Source: Dryas octopetala (taxonomy: Eukaryota; Streptophyta; Magnoliopsida; Rosales; Rosaceae). From it: 64,000 nt of DNA. Of the stretch, positions 14,160 through 27,225 are shown piece by piece (the first letter of the stretch is position 1; the number at the start of each line of letters is the position of its first letter). The notes beneath the pieces were generated by a model, which searched no databases, was not told the origin of the DNA, and saw nothing but the letters and a program-made list of their open reading frames with translations. Made by a program: the position numbers and the translations under genes. The stretch covers positions 13,433,738 to 13,497,737 of the forward strand of contig OY992833.1 of NCBI GenBank assembly GCA_963921425.1, given 5' to 3'.

Positions 14160-14560
14160 TTTTTTATTATTATTTTTTTTTCTTTTCTTATCTCTTTTTT
14201 TTTTCTTTCCTTTTCCTCTTCTTCCCCCGTGACTTCCAATGGTCTTCGTCTTCCACTCTTCCTCTTTTTTCTTTCCTTTTTCTTTTCTTCCACACTTCCA
14301 GTTTTTCTTCTCCATTGTTTATCTCTCCTAGCTAGTCCTTCACTCCCTCCTCCTTTCCTAGTCTCTCTTTTCCCTCTCCCTCCCCCGATCTCCTTATCTT
14401 CCTCAGCTCCCTCCCTGAATCTCTTCTCTCCCTCCAACGACGGTGCGCCTCTGCAGCTTCCTCTCCGATCTCTTCTCTCCCTTCGACGACGATGCTCTGC
14501 CTCTGCCTCCCCTCTCCCTGGTCTCTGCCTCCTCTCTCTCCCTCCGGTCTCTACATCGAA
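14160..14560. repeat. Pyrimidine-rich low-complexity block
   Basis: CT-rich on + (cttcctc, ctccctc words), giving long open frames in both directions by composition only. It is complementary in style to the purine block at 12890-13275, which suggests that the two were once part of one duplicated or inverted unit. No gene is supported. Confidence 0.65.
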
Positions 14561-14743
14561 AATTTCATAGAAATTTTGAGGTTTTCGAAAAATTTCTATG
14601 AAATTGTTCGAAATTAATTTGGTATAGGGCCCTTTTTGAGGTGGCTGCATTAAATATGCCTTGGACATGTCCTTTCTACAATTCTACCCCACATATGATC
14701 AAGACAAAAACAGAGTGTTTAAGGCATTAATCTAAGCCTCTTA

Positions 14744-16203
14744 GGCCTCGTTTGGATCATGGGACATGACATAACTATTCAATTAAAATGGACAGCAGTC
14801 TCATGTCCTATGTTTGGTGCACTTACAAGATATATGAGACTAAACACTTATTTAGTACTCTTGTCCCAAATAAGTAAAAAATTTTGTCTCACCCTAATAG
14901 GTGAGACACAAAGGGACAAGCACAAAAAAAAAAGTTTAGATTTTTTTTTCTTATTTCCTTCTTCTTTCTTTCTCCTTTCCCTTCTTTTTTTCAATTTTTC
15001 TTCTTCTTTTGTCTGCAACCCACGCCCACCCTCATTAGTTGGCTAATTTGAACCAACAACTAACTACCATCGTTAAAACCTTGGTTAGTTGGCCAGTGTG
15101 AATCAAACTAATTAAGCGATATTTTTGCTTTGTTAATAGAGAGCAGTCATGGGTTTGCAGGGGAGAAGAAAATAGAGAGCTTCGGTGTTGATGGAGAGAA
15201 AAGAAGAAAGAGATTGTTCTTAATTTTTTTTTCTTGATTATAAAATGAGTGAACAAATGGCAAGTTTTACTTGGCTGGGTCTTGCCACTCAGCATGGTGA
15301 GGTGGCAGGAGCTTCCCCACTGAAGTTTTTCTCCCCTTCCCCAGTTCCCCTTAATGAAATATCAAGTTATCCAATAAAAAGCAAACTGCTTTTCTTTCTA
15401 ATCAAAAGAGTAGATGCTTGGAAAACCAAAAATCATGCCATTTTGTTTTAAATAATAATAATAATAATACAAGCCATACTTTTTTTTATTTTGAGAATAT
15501 TTTGCATAATAAAAGAACTCATTTCTTAACTTCCTTCATTTATATAACACAATTTTAATTTTGAAAAATTAAATATAAATGTCTTATACATTTGTTTATA
15601 AGAAATGAAAGGGCCCATTTATGTATTTTTGCACAGGGCCCCAATATTCTCAGGAATGGCCCTGCTGGAGACGACAACACAATGCCTTCCCCCATCACCA
15701 CCCATCATCCCTCTCTTTCTCTCTCTCCTTCATCTCTCTGCACATCACCACCGAACTCCAAATCGGATCTACCTGCAATTTCTTTTTGATGCAAGTGGTG
15801 GTTCAGGCCATGGAGGCAGTTTTGGTGCAAGTGGCGGTGACAGTAGTGCATCGAAAAAAAGAAAGGATTTATTCGATTATTTTGTGTGTGTATTTTTTAA
15901 TATTTTATTTAAATTATTTGAATGGGTTGTTGAATTTAGAAAGGGAGTATAATTTTGACCCAAAAAAAAAGAGAAAGGGAGTATAATATAGATATCATAT
16001 AGGATGTATCATGCATGTGCCAAATAGAAAATTACAAAAAAATAAATAAATCAACAGTCCAATCTAATCATGTGTTTCCACCAAACGTGGGACTATCCCT
16101 TGTGTCCCATGTTAGGACTTTCCATAGTCCTATCATGGCATGTCATGTCCCATAGGACACAATCTTGTCCTCTGCAGTCCTGTCCCGTCCTCCAAACGAG
16201 GCC
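14744..16203. mobile_element. PIF/Harbinger-type (Tourist-like) non-autonomous element, 1460 bp
   Basis: Perfect 13-bp terminal inverted repeats GGCCTCGTTTGGA / TCCAAACGAGGCC with a TTA target duplication on each side (14741-14743 and 16204-16206), which is the signature of PIF/Harbinger. Similarity between the ends reaches further in, for example GGGACATGACATA at the left and CATGTCATGTCCC at the right. The interior (poly-pyrimidine, serine/proline-type open frames such as 15592-15986) shows no transposase, so it depends on an element elsewhere. Confidence 0.85.
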
Positions 16204-16419
16204 TTAGTCTCTTACAGTTGTTCTACCAATCTACCCTCTAATATTTTTGCTATTTGGTGTAAGTTGGCTAGCTCTAGATTACCAATCAATCTATCTCTTT
16301 CTTCTGGAATCTTTGGACTCTTGCTCTGAGTGTTGAGCTTGTTACTTCCTCATGCATTGGTTATTTGGTTGGTTCAGTTCCCTTGGTGTCGTTAATTTTA
16401 TGATTTTTTTTTTGTTTGG

Positions 16420-16706
16420 TGTTTGTGTACATATAAGTGTATTCGAGATAAACTAAAAGTAACTGAACCAAGATAAGAAGAGAGTTTTTATATATTTTCA
16501 TTACTATACAAGCTGCCCTTTTATAGGCAAGTCGGTGAAAAGCTCCAGATTTACTAGTTTACATAAGTGAAAGACATAAGATGATAACACTTGTACATTA
16601 GTAAATGACTAATCACTTGGTGGACAACCACTTATCATGCTAGCCACCTCATGCTATTAGGAGCCGCCTCATACTATTAGGAGCCACCTCTTGATTGTTC
16701 ACAACA
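16420..16706 (-). repeat. 3' LTR of the old copia element
   Basis: 287 bp, starting TGTTTGTGTA and ending TTCACAACA on the plus strand, matched by 22390-22660. It is longer than its partner mainly through a duplicated segment around GAGCCGCCTCATACTATTAG. Confidence 0.88.
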
Positions 16707-16737
16707 CTCCCCCTTAGATGTTCACCAATCAGTGACA

Positions 16738-16922
16738 GTTGCCTCATTAAAACCTTGTGAGGAAAACCTAGTGGGATAAAACCTACACGAAGGAAAAATA
16801 GTACAACCTTTTTGAGATCATTGATATGGAGTTAGACATGCATAATGTTGCCTCATTAAAACCTTGCTAGGAAAAAATTCAGTGGGATAAAAACCCTAGT
16901 CGAAGGAAAAAGAGTACAACAC
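16738..16922 (-). repeat. Duplicated motif in the 3' non-coding part of the old copia element
   Basis: TTGCCTCATTAAAACCTTG occurs twice (about 16740 and 16849), each followed by GTGGGATAAAA- and CGAAGGAAAAA-type sequence and ending in gtacaac. The repeat lies between RNase H and the 3' LTR. From memory, this paired motif is common in this plant copia group. Confidence 0.75.
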
Positions 16923-19900
16923 GTATATGTCTGGTGTTGTAGGATGCTCCCCCTGACGATAGCATTTGTTAATCTGATAATTGAGAGTGCCGGTGTAGGC
17001 CGATAACATGTACCAATTTTTAGAACATACACTTCGGCAAAGATTTGGTAAACAGGTCTGCAAAATTTTCACAAGAACGAATTTGTCTAACTTCAATTTC
17101 ACGATTCTCCTCGAGCTCATGTGTGTAGAAGAATTTGGGTGAAATATGCTTGGTTATATCTCCCTTGATGTATCCTCCATTGATTTGAGCAATACCTGCA
17201 GCGTTATCTTCGTATATTGTTGTTGGAGTGCTTGTGATTGGAATAAGACCACACGTGTTCTGGATATGATAGATCATAGATTTCAACCATATGTATTCCC
17301 GGCTTGCTTCATGAAGAGCGAGAATTTATGAGTGGTTTAATAATGTGGCAACAAGTGTCTGTTTGGTAGATCGCCATGATATTGCAGTATTGCCATAAGT
17401 AAATACATATACAGTTTGAGAACGGCCTTTATGTGGATCAGAGAGATATCCAGAATCTGCATATCCAACCAGATGTGTGCTATCAATGGATGTATTTGAG
17501 TAAAACAATCTCATATTTGTCGTTCCTCAAAGGTATCGTAAAATATCTTTAATATCATTCCAATGCCTCTTTGTTGGAGCAGAATTATATCTTGCCAACA
17601 AATTAACTGCAAATGCTATGACTGGTCTAGTATATTGTGCTAAATATAACAAAGTACCTATTGCACTAAGATATGGTACTTCAGGACCAAGGATCCTTTC
17701 ATCATCTTCTTTGAGGTGAAAATGATCTTTCTTAGTATCAAGAGACCAAACGACCATTGGGATACTCAGTGGATGAGCTTTGTCCATACTAAAACGTTTC
17801 AACACTCTCTTAGTATATGTTGTTTGATGGACAAAAATTACACTATAGTACATTTCTCGATCTGCAAGTCGAGACAATATTTTGTTTTCCCAAAGTCTTT
17901 CATTAATTTCAAATTCTTTCTTTAGATATTCAGCAGTTTTTGTCAGCTCATCAGAAGTTCCAATTAAGTTCATATCGTCCACATATACTGCGATAATGGC
18001 AAATCCAGAAATAGATTTTTTTATGAACACACAAGGACATATAGGATCATTAACGTATCCTTCTCTTATCAAGTATTCATGGAGACGATTAAACCACATT
18101 CTTCCAGATTGCTTCAAACCATACAATGATCACCCCAATTTGATTGAGCACATACCCCGTGGTTTAATTTGTTTCAGGCAACTTAAAACATTCTGGGATT
18201 TTCATGTAGATGTTTGCATCTAATTCCCCATACAAATATGCGGTCACCACGTCCATAAGTCTCATATCTAATTTTTCAGAGACCACTAGACTTATTAAGT
18301 AACAGAACGTAATCGCATCCATTACAGGAGAATACGTTTCTTCATAATCAATCTCAGGTCTTTGTGAAAAACCTTGCGCCACGAGTGGTGCTTTATATCT
18401 TAAGATCTTGTTTTTCTCATGCGCTTTTTAGTGAATACCCACTTATAACCAACGGGTTTCACATCTTGTGGTGTTTGAACAACAGGTCCAAAATACTACA
18501 CATTTTTCCAAAGAATCCAATTCAGCCTGAATTACTGCTTTCCACTTAGGCCAATCATGCCTTTGTTTACATTCATTGACAATGTGTGGTTCTATATCAC
18601 CACATTCATTGATCTCAGTAGCTACTGCACATGAAAATATGTCATCGATGACTATATTATTTTGATCCCACAATTCCTTTGTGCATGCATAATTTATAGA
18701 AATTTCTCTATTGTCAGATATTTGGGCCTCTTCAGGGGCTTGGGTCACTTTGGGGACCCTTTCATTTTTTAGAGAATTGTGAATTATGAGTTCACTGTTA
18801 ACTTCTTTCTCCATAACCTTATCAATTTCATTGGGGTTTGTATGTACTCTCGGTTTCCTCTTTCGAGGAACCGAATCTTTTGACCCGATAGGTCTTCCAC
18901 GCTTCAGGCGTGGGCCAGATGATTCATTTGCCGCTATGTCATGTTGTCATGTTTGGACTTCAATTCTTGCAGGCGTATTCATAGCCGGTATATGTGACTT
19001 TGTCACTTTTGCTGTATCAGTAAATGCATCTGGCATTTGATTAGCAATCTGTTGAAAATAAATTATCTTAATTTCGTACTTCATTTTCACACTGGCTAGT
19101 ACGAGGATCAAGATGATACATAGTAGATATTTTTCAAGACAATTCATGACGTTCTTCAGAAAAGATCTTTTCTCCCCCTAACGGCGGGAAATTTGTCTTA
19201 TCAAAATGACAATCTGCAAAATGTGCGATGAATACATCACCCGTCATTGGTTCCAGATAACGAAGAATCGACGGTGAATTAAAACCCACATAAATTCTCA
19301 ATCTACGTTGAGGACCCATTTTAGTACGTTGTGAGGGTGCAATTGGTATATACACTGCACATCCAAATGTTCGTAAGTGTGAGACGTTAGGTGGACTACC
19401 AAATACAAGTTGAAAAGGAGAATATTAAGAGTCCGAAATAGGTCTCAAACGAAGCAATGATGCTACATGTAAGATAGTGTGTCCCAATGCAGAAACATGC
19501 AATTTTGATTTTAAAAGTAAAGGTCTAACAATCAACTATAATCGTTTAATAAACGCTTCAACTAAACCATTCTGAGTATGCACATAAGGAACATGATGCT
19601 CAACCACAATTCCAAGCGATTCACAATAAGCATTAAATGCCGAAGATGTAAACTCAACGGCATTATCGAGTTGAATTGACTGAATTTGATGATTTGGAAA
19701 TTATGCTTTCAATTTGATTATCTGAGCAAGAAGTCAGACAAATGCCACATTTCGACTTGATAAGAGACACACATGTGACCATCTAGTAGATGCGTGAATC
19801 AAGACCATAAAATAGTGAAATGGTCCGCATGGTGGTTACCCATAAATATCCCCTTGAATTCTTTGCAAAAACTTTGGGGATTCTAATTCAACACCTTATG

Positions 19901-22389
19901 TGGAGATTGTCTAACAACCAATTTCCCTTGTGAGCAAGATTTGCAAAAATTCTTGTTTTGCAACATAATATCTTTCTTGGCAAGTTTGTGCCCAGATGAA
20001 CTTGTTATGATCGTACGCATCATTGTGGATCCAGGGTAACCAAGACGGTCATGCCAAAGCTTAAATAGCTTCAAATTAGTGAACTTCAGGTCACTAATAA
20101 TATGAGTTTCAACAACTCTTATGGTTGCATGAAACAACCCAGATGAGAAAGCATGAAGCTTCTCCAACATATGCTTTTGGCCAAAAGCATTAATTTGAGG
20201 TAATGCAAAGGTACTCGAGATTATTCTCATTCCTTGCTTCAATATGTTATTCATTCAAACGTATATCTTTGAAGGTAAGCAGATTTCTTTTGGATCTCGC
20301 TGAGTATAAGGCTTCATGAATGGATATTTGAGTATCATTAGGTAACACAATATGGGCTTTGCCAGACCCTTTAATCGGGTAAGTAGAACCTGATATTGTA
20401 GTTACCTTAGCTTCGATTACATCAACCTTGGTAAAATATTTGTGATTTCGAAGAATTATGTGTGTAGTTGCACTATCAACAACACAAATCTCTTTGCCTC
20501 TATAATTTTTATCCATGCCAACTAATATATATAAAATAAAGTAAATTAAAAGGATGTTCAATATAAACGAAATGTAAAATTCATTTAAGTCATATAGTAC
20601 AACAAAATTACTGACTTAAACGAAAGACAACAAAATAACAAGCTTAAACAACAAAACCCGAAAATAAAGTACGATAACATTTATACAAAGTACTTAAAAG
20701 AAAAACATCCTATTTAGTATTAACAATTTCATCTCCGATCATTACATTGAAAGATTTCTCATCCTCGTTAAAGAAATCAAAAACATCAAGATGAGATATG
20801 TTCAAAGAACCCTCATCATCCATAGGATCAGAATGATGAGCAAAATTTGTCTCGACCTCTTTCACTTTTCCTTTCAATGAGGCTTGGTAGAGATCCACCA
20901 ATGTTTTAGTGTATGACAACCACGAGACCAATGTCCACTTGAACCACACCTATGACAAACATTATTATCATCTTTGGAAGCTTTGTCTTGTGGAGCCTTC
21001 CCTTTGCCTTGTTTGTCATTATGCCATTTGTTTTGTGTAGTTCTAGGACCCAAATTGTTATAACCACCACGGTTTTGGCCATTATGGTGACCACAGCCAC
21101 GGCCTCGTCTACGTCCCTGTCCACGGCCTCGACCATAACCTTGAAATGCAATAGCATTCATTTCAGGGAATGATGTAGATCCAGTCATACAGGACTCATG
21201 ATTTCTCATCAAGAGCTCGTTGTTTTGTTCTGCAACAATAAGACATGCAATCAACTCAGAATACTTCTTGAAGTTTTTCGATCTCTTGATATTGCTGTTG
21301 CAACACAACATTAGAAGCATGAAACGTAGAAAACGTTTTTTCCATCATGTCTTCATCAGTAATCTTCTTCCCACATAACTTCAATTGGGAGCTGATTCTG
21401 AATAAAGCCGAATTATATTCGAACACAGTCTTGAAATCCTACAAATGCAGGTGCATCCATTAATGCCGAGCCTTTGGAAGAATCACAGTTCTCTGGTGAT
21501 CATAGCGCTCTTTCAATTCTTTCCACAGGTGTAATCGATCTTTCACTATGAGATACTCATCCTTTAATGCCTCATGAAGGTGGTGTCGGAGAAAGATCAT
21601 GGCTTTTGAGCGATCTTTCTGGGATGCGATATTGTCCTCTTGAATAGTATGTACGAGATTATCAGAGGCTAAATGCATCTCGATATCGAGAACCCATGAA
21701 AGATAGTTCTTTCCAATGATATTGAGTTTCACGAACTCACGCTTTATTAGATTCGACATACTCAGAACACTATATAGCATAATGCACATATATTAGAATC
21801 TATTAAATAATCAATTGCATATTAATTATGAAACTTCTGGTTCATAACATAGAATTCACGAACTTCAGGTTCATAATATATGTCTACTTCAGAATTCTTT
21901 GTTCTCAAATAGGTATTGAAAAATTCGGATTCCAATTTTTTATATAAGGAACTTCAGGTCCTTTCTCATTTGTGATGATAATAGAATGATACAGCAATTA
22001 CGAAGTGACTAATTAATAACTAAAGGATATTTAATAACAGAATAGTAATAATTTTTTGCATACTGTTAGCAGAAGCATGTTGCTAAATCATAAATAAATA
22101 AAGGACGAATCCTATAGAAAATAAGAAATCTGATTTACAAGTGGCCGGGTTAGTGACTAGTTGTAAGACAAAGAATAAAAGAGACTCATTCATTTAATAG
22201 CCTAAAAGATGATGCCATATTAGACAGAGAAATATGTTGATAACATGCAAGTAGTACAAGTGCAGATAACAAAAAGGAACAAAATAGTTCAAGTAATTAA
22301 CCAAATAGATGCAACAATACTATTGCCTATTGGTCAAATATTATCAGTGAAAGTTTAGAAGGATGAGTACCTAGATCGTGCTGATAACG

Positions 22390-22660
22390 TGTTTGTGTAT
22401 AAGTGTATTTGAGATAAACTAAAAGTAACTGAACCAAGATAAGAAGAGAATTCATATATATTTTCATTACTATACAAGCTGCCCTTTTATAGAGAAGTAA
22501 ATCTGGCGGTGGAAAGCTCTAGATTTACTAGTTTACACAAGTAAAAGACATAAGATGATAACACTTATATATTAGTAAATGACTAATCACTTGGTGAACA
22601 ACCACCTATTATGCTAACCACCTCATGCTATTAGGAGCCACCAATTGATTGTTTACAACA
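22390..22660 (-). repeat. 5' LTR of the old copia element
   Basis: 271 bp, starting TGTTTGTGTA and ending TTTACAACA on the plus strand. It aligns along its whole length with 16420-16706 and shares ACTAAAAGTAACTGAACCAA without change. Confidence 0.88.
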
Positions 22661-22715
22661 TCTGGTTTAATTTTGGAATGTTGGCTGTTAATTTGGTTTA
22701 AGCGTTACTCATCCT

Positions 22716-24300
22716 TCATGGCTTATTATTATTATTATTATTATTATTAATAAAACCCTTCATATTGGTTATGCACTTGTGCTTCTTTCGTCTTTCCTTT
22801 TCATTAAGTGCGTTATGGACAGGTGCAATTTGCGAAACCGCCAATATACTAGCAATTTGTCCACCCACATTTTTTAAAAATTCTTCTTTAAATTGCATAA
22901 ATCTGTTAGACATTAATTTATTGTCGTCGGCAATGAATTTCTGGATAGCAAAAACATTTGTATTCATTTCAAGTTGGGATTTCTAGAGGGCAAAAACAAC
23001 ATCATTCCCTTTAACCATGGCTTTCCCCATGGCAGAAATAGATGAGCAAGCATCAATCACAGACTTCTGGAGGACATAAACAATATGAGACAATGTTGCT
23101 ACCTCGCCCTTTAAGGAAGTCACATTAGTATGTTGGTGAACTAGAAAACAACGATCGCCTAGTTCAATTTTAGTGCTTACAAATCTCCTTCTCTCTTTCA
23201 CCCATTTCAGCAGCCTACTTGTCTTTTGCTCATCCCATGAAACCACGGCGGGCAAAGAACAGTCTACCATTGTTTTACCACGTTGAAGAGCATCAATATA
23301 GTACAACTGCAAAAACAGAACGCAGCCGGATAGGTAGCTTCCTTCTTTGGACTTGAAGGACTTGATTTCATCCACCAGATGCTTCAGAGAATAACTTGCC
23401 CATTTACCAAGTCGTATGGTATTCGGTTCTTTGAGTGCTTCTAGAAATTTCTACTCACTATGAAGGAAGAAGTTGGGCAAAGAATAGTTCCTAAGGCTAA
23501 CAACATAAAATTAACTTGAAAGTTATCGTCAATTGTATCTGCCTTAACAAGCCTTTTTTGTAAGTCAATAATCGTGATTCTTCCCATCCTTGTTGTAATG
23601 GATATTGGCCAAATTCTGGACTTCACTCTTGTTCACGGAGTCCATAGTCAAAATTTACAGTCCACCCTCCAAAACACCCATTAAGACTCTAAAATCTTCG
23701 GGAGTGATGATCAAAGTCTTTCTATGTATCTCAATGGAACACGTGTCCGGTTCAAAGTGATCAATAAGAAAACGACAGAGACGGCGAAGTAAGCTACTGC
23801 ACTTAAGCCGAGTAAGCATACCTTACCACATCTCATTTACAGCTGTGATTTTATCAGCATTAAACCCACCAACGACTTCCCTAAACCGATCGGGGAAGCA
23901 TTTAGTCTTTATAGTGCTGCTGCTGGTTTCCCCAACAATCTCATTAGACTTTGGCTTAGGACAATACTCTGCCTTTTGCTTCGCATCCAATGCCTTTCAT
24001 TGAGTGAACATCTCTTGCTTCCACTCTCAAAATCGAGTGCTAAGTCATAAACTATTATATAAAATAGGCAGTTCATCAAAATTCAATAGGCAATTCACCT
24101 CAACCCAAAATTAAATAAAACAACCTTTTTGTTATTCTTGAATTGCTTGCCAGCTTGTTTAAGTGCCTCCAACTGGACTTGCCTAAACCATTGACCAATG
24201 AAACAATGAGTTTACCATTCATAGTGTATTTCAAATAATTTAAAACAAAAACAGATGAGGACATACAGATATTGGAAAAAGGCATCATGCGCAACAGACA
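22716..24300 (-). pseudogene. Decayed plant mobile-domain/Ulp1-MULE-associated type gene
   Basis: Reading the minus strand from about 24010 down gives blocks of a large plant family: CFPDRFREVVGGFNAD, then LKCSSLLRRLCRFLIDHFEP, then ITPEDFRVLMGVLEGG, then (23626-23441) QVNFMLLALGTILCPTSS, then (23375-22983) YLSGCVLFLQLYYIDALQRG and LPAVVSWDE. In intact relatives these form one alpha-helical domain, best known from plant mobile-domain proteins and from genes carried by Mutator-like elements together with a Ulp1-like protease. Here the frame is broken by several in-frame stops (for example after VNEMW near 23820 and after LEGG near 23670) and by frame changes, and no Ulp1 catalytic part was found. 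The lowest open stretch, 22716-22967, ends in an Asn run made by an ATT/AAT trinucleotide repeat. The old copia element lies directly to its left. Family assignment is from motif memory. Confidence 0.6.
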
Positions 24301-26914
24301 GCATGTCAGTGTCGTTTTCTCCCTTTATTACAAGGCTTTGATTTGAGGAGATTTGTCTTTAGTTAGACATCGAATTGTTGATGCGTGCCTTCAAAAAAGA
24401 TAAGGAAATTGTTACAACAAAAAATTGGATGATGATAATTTATTTGTAATTCAACTGCATGCTTAGTTTAGCTATATGTGAATATGATTACTAACAAATA
24501 ATTTCACACATGAACATGAAAACAAAAACATTAATATTTTAGGCCATATAAAGTTCTCTGTGGCTTTATGTTCACATGAACAAAAAAATTTAAGTCCGGC
24601 AAGACACATGCCTTCTAGGCAACTTAATGAGCATAACAGGTGACCAAAATAGCTTTTGCAATATTTAACTTCATGATTGCAAGTTCATTCGTAATTGTCA
24701 AACAATAGGTTCGTTTCGACAATTTTAATGTAACAATTGTGTTTTTGTCCCAACAAAATTGTAACCTTCAATTAAGACTTCAGACAACACCATCGCAAAA
24801 GAACTAACCCAACAAAAAGGAGCTAATAGAGGCTTTTATGTAAGTGTATGAGTGATCCATTAACCCAATCAACCAATACCACCAGACCACACCAATCAAC
24901 CAATGGAACTAGACTGCTGCATACCCAAGTTTAATATTCCAATACAAGACCATATTCAAAATAATGAGCAAATGAGAGGGAGAAATTCAAAAACTCTAAT
25001 TTAAAACAGAGCCCAAACTTGCAAAATTCTAAGTGCAAAATCCAAAAACACATAATTCTAAATAAAACACAAATAAAGGAAAACTCAAAGTGTGAAATAC
25101 CTTGAAATGTAGACGAAGTGTATGTTGATTACAGACGGCGGACAAGACGACGACCAAAATGACGACCACTGCCAACTCAACGACAACAAGAAAGGGCGTG
25201 CGAAGAGGTTTGCAAGTTTGGGCAAGGACCACGTCCAAGTTTAGGAGCGGAAAAGAGGAGGACCACGTACTGCCAAGTGGACAAGGGCGAAAGAGGGCGC
25301 ACGAAGGAGTTCCTTTTGGGAGAGAGAGTTCCTTTTTTAGGGACCATGTACTGGTTTGAACACTTCTGAAATTTAAGGATAAGGGAGAGAGAGGAAGCTT
25401 CAGATTATACCCAGGTAAGGCAACCGGTTGCTGAAGTTCACGTGTGAGCTGCACGTGATTTTTTTTAGTATTTTACCTATAAACCTTTTAAACAGGTTAG
25501 GTTTTTATACTTAAAAAAAATAATACAGTGCAAGCATACAATGCCTGCAGTCATAGTAGAAGGTCTCAAACTCAAGAACTTCATCACCTTTTACATAGAT
25601 TATTTGCTTAGGGTGTCAAACTTTGTTTTAGCAAAAGTCACAACCTAGACCCATTTCCTAGAGTGCACTTAGTGTGTTAATCCATGATAGATTTCTAGTG
25701 AAATCTTTGGAGTCCAAAGAGGAGGCGGTGCCGAACTCACAATAGAAGGAATGATATAAGAAGTTATAAATGACTAATGTAATCACATGCACTTCCGCCA
25801 TCATTCTGTACACATGTACCAAACAATCAAGATGGTTGCGCACGTACTACTACCCCAATGTCAACTTCATAGGACCTTTCATCTAGTTCCCGTCGACATT
25901 GATATGGAGATCTGGGAAGCAAATATGAGACCACATGTAGGCGATGAAGGAATAGGAAGGGGCTTGGGCTCAGAAACCATCAACTTCCTCAATTGGGTAG
26001 ACATAAATTCCATACAAACTCATTGAGCACCACATATGGGGTGCTTTCGCCAAACCCTAAAGTTGCCCTTAAGGAAGATAGTCTTTTTTTTTTTTTTTTG
26101 GTAGGGAACAAAGAGGACAATAGGTTTTTTTTTAGGTCAAAGAATGATGGAAGATTAGAAAAACATTGTTTAGTGTTTTTTTTTTTGGGTCAAAAATCTA
26201 TTTATTGGCATTTGCTTTAGTTTAATGTAGGAGATGACTAAGATTAAAAGTGAATGAACAGAAAAAATAGGAGAGGATCCAGGTATACATAAATAAGGAG
26301 GACGGTTTAAGATGTGGGATCCACCCCTCTTTTCTATTATGTGATGATGCCACGTAAGTATGTAACATCGAAGTTTTTTTTGTTGGTTTTGTTTTTTAAA
26401 ATATAACATGGAAGTTTTAGGAATTGAGCTAATTAGGTTAATGTCCTTTAAAACAATAATGTTTAGACAAAAGTCGACAGTGATTTCAAATTCATAGTCA
26501 AATCCTTTGCATTCGTATTTAAGTCCTTTTTTGAATGACACAGCAGAATATTAATTACACGTCAACATTTCTGATTTTTTTCTAATAATTATTATTTATT
26601 GTGTAGATATTGTTCAACATTATCTTTAAAAAAAAAAAAACATTATCATCAAAATATGTCTCTTTTATCATTCAACATTATCTTATTTTGAATTTCAATT
26701 TAATGCATATGAGATAATTATCATCAAAATATGTCTCTTTTATCTCTCCCTATATCTTCTTCTTTCTTTCTGCATATCTTCCCCCTCTCTGCGAAGATGG
26801 AAGATTCATAGGCATGTTCGATCTCTAAATTGTTATCCTTCATATGCACATGTAAAGTTGTGATCTCATGGTTGTCATCATGGTTGATTTTACTTACCAT
26901 TGGGTGATGAGTGT

Positions 26915-26916
<2 letters not shown>

Positions 26917-26951
<35 letters not shown>
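26917..26951. repeat. (CT)n microsatellite
   Basis: About 17 uninterrupted TC/CT units. Confidence 0.9.
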
Positions 26952-26954
<3 letters not shown>

Positions 26955-27036
26955 AGGTGAGTTGATGTAGTTCGGAGCTTTGATTATGGCAATCAAATGA
27001 ATGTTGGTTTAGTTGAAATGTTCCAAACTCCTAATT

Positions 27037-27225
27037 TGGTACAACTAAAACGTACTAATCTATGTATTTGGTACACCCAAATGTACTAATCTACGTATTC
27101 GGGATTCTGCTTTTATGGTTAAGCTTTGGTATTATAGCGGCAGTGTGAGTGCTTTTGGTACAACTAAAATATACCACCAACTCACGTATTGGTACAATTA
27201 AAATGTATCAGTCTATGTATTTAAG
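27037..27225. repeat. Degenerate minisatellite, units of about 33 bp
   Basis: Four units built on TTGGTACAACTAAAATGTAC followed by aatctatgtatt, at about 27037, 27068, 27154 and 27190, in two pairs separated by unrelated sequence. Confidence 0.7.

Larger units (their letters stand above)
16420..22660 (-). mobile_element. Ty1/copia LTR retrotransposon, old and broken
   Basis: Fossil of about 6.2 kb in minus orientation. Parts from its 5' side (right) to its 3' side (left): 5' LTR 22390-22660; primer-binding region just inside it, reading TTATCAGCACGATC on the minus strand; gag about 20.7-21.8 kb with a CCHC zinc knuckle (CHRCGSSGHWSRGC); protease near 20.5 kb with the active motif VDSATTH; gag-pre-integrase near 20.0 kb (LWHDRLGYPG); integrase about 19.1-19.9 kb; reverse transcriptase about 17.5-18.4 kb with YVDD; RNase H about 17.0-17.5 kb; polypurine tract AAGGGGGAG beside the 3' LTR 16420-16706. 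The order integrase before reverse transcriptase marks copia. Flanking 5-mers TTTGG and TCTGG are a worn target duplication. The coding region is broken in many places (about ten or more). LTRs differ at roughly 6-7% of positions by eye, so it is much older than the two elements at the right of the window. Confidence 0.93.

Noticed and set aside
14150-14668. 172-residue basic open frame on - and the overlapping 113-residue frame on +
   Set aside because: Both are readings of one pyrimidine-rich tract; open on both strands, no domain, no splice or promoter context.
15592-15986. Three overlapping open frames on + within the Harbinger-type element
   Set aside because: Overlapping frames in Ser/Pro-type low-complexity sequence; no transposase motif and no similarity I recognise.
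22716-22760. Asparagine run in a minus-strand frame
   Set aside because: It is produced by an ATT/AAT trinucleotide microsatellite, not by a prion-like or functional domain.
25029-25454. 141-residue open frame on -
   Set aside because: No domain; Leu/Val-rich by composition, and overlapped by an open frame on the other strand. It could be 5' remains of the decayed gene nearby, but this cannot be shown.
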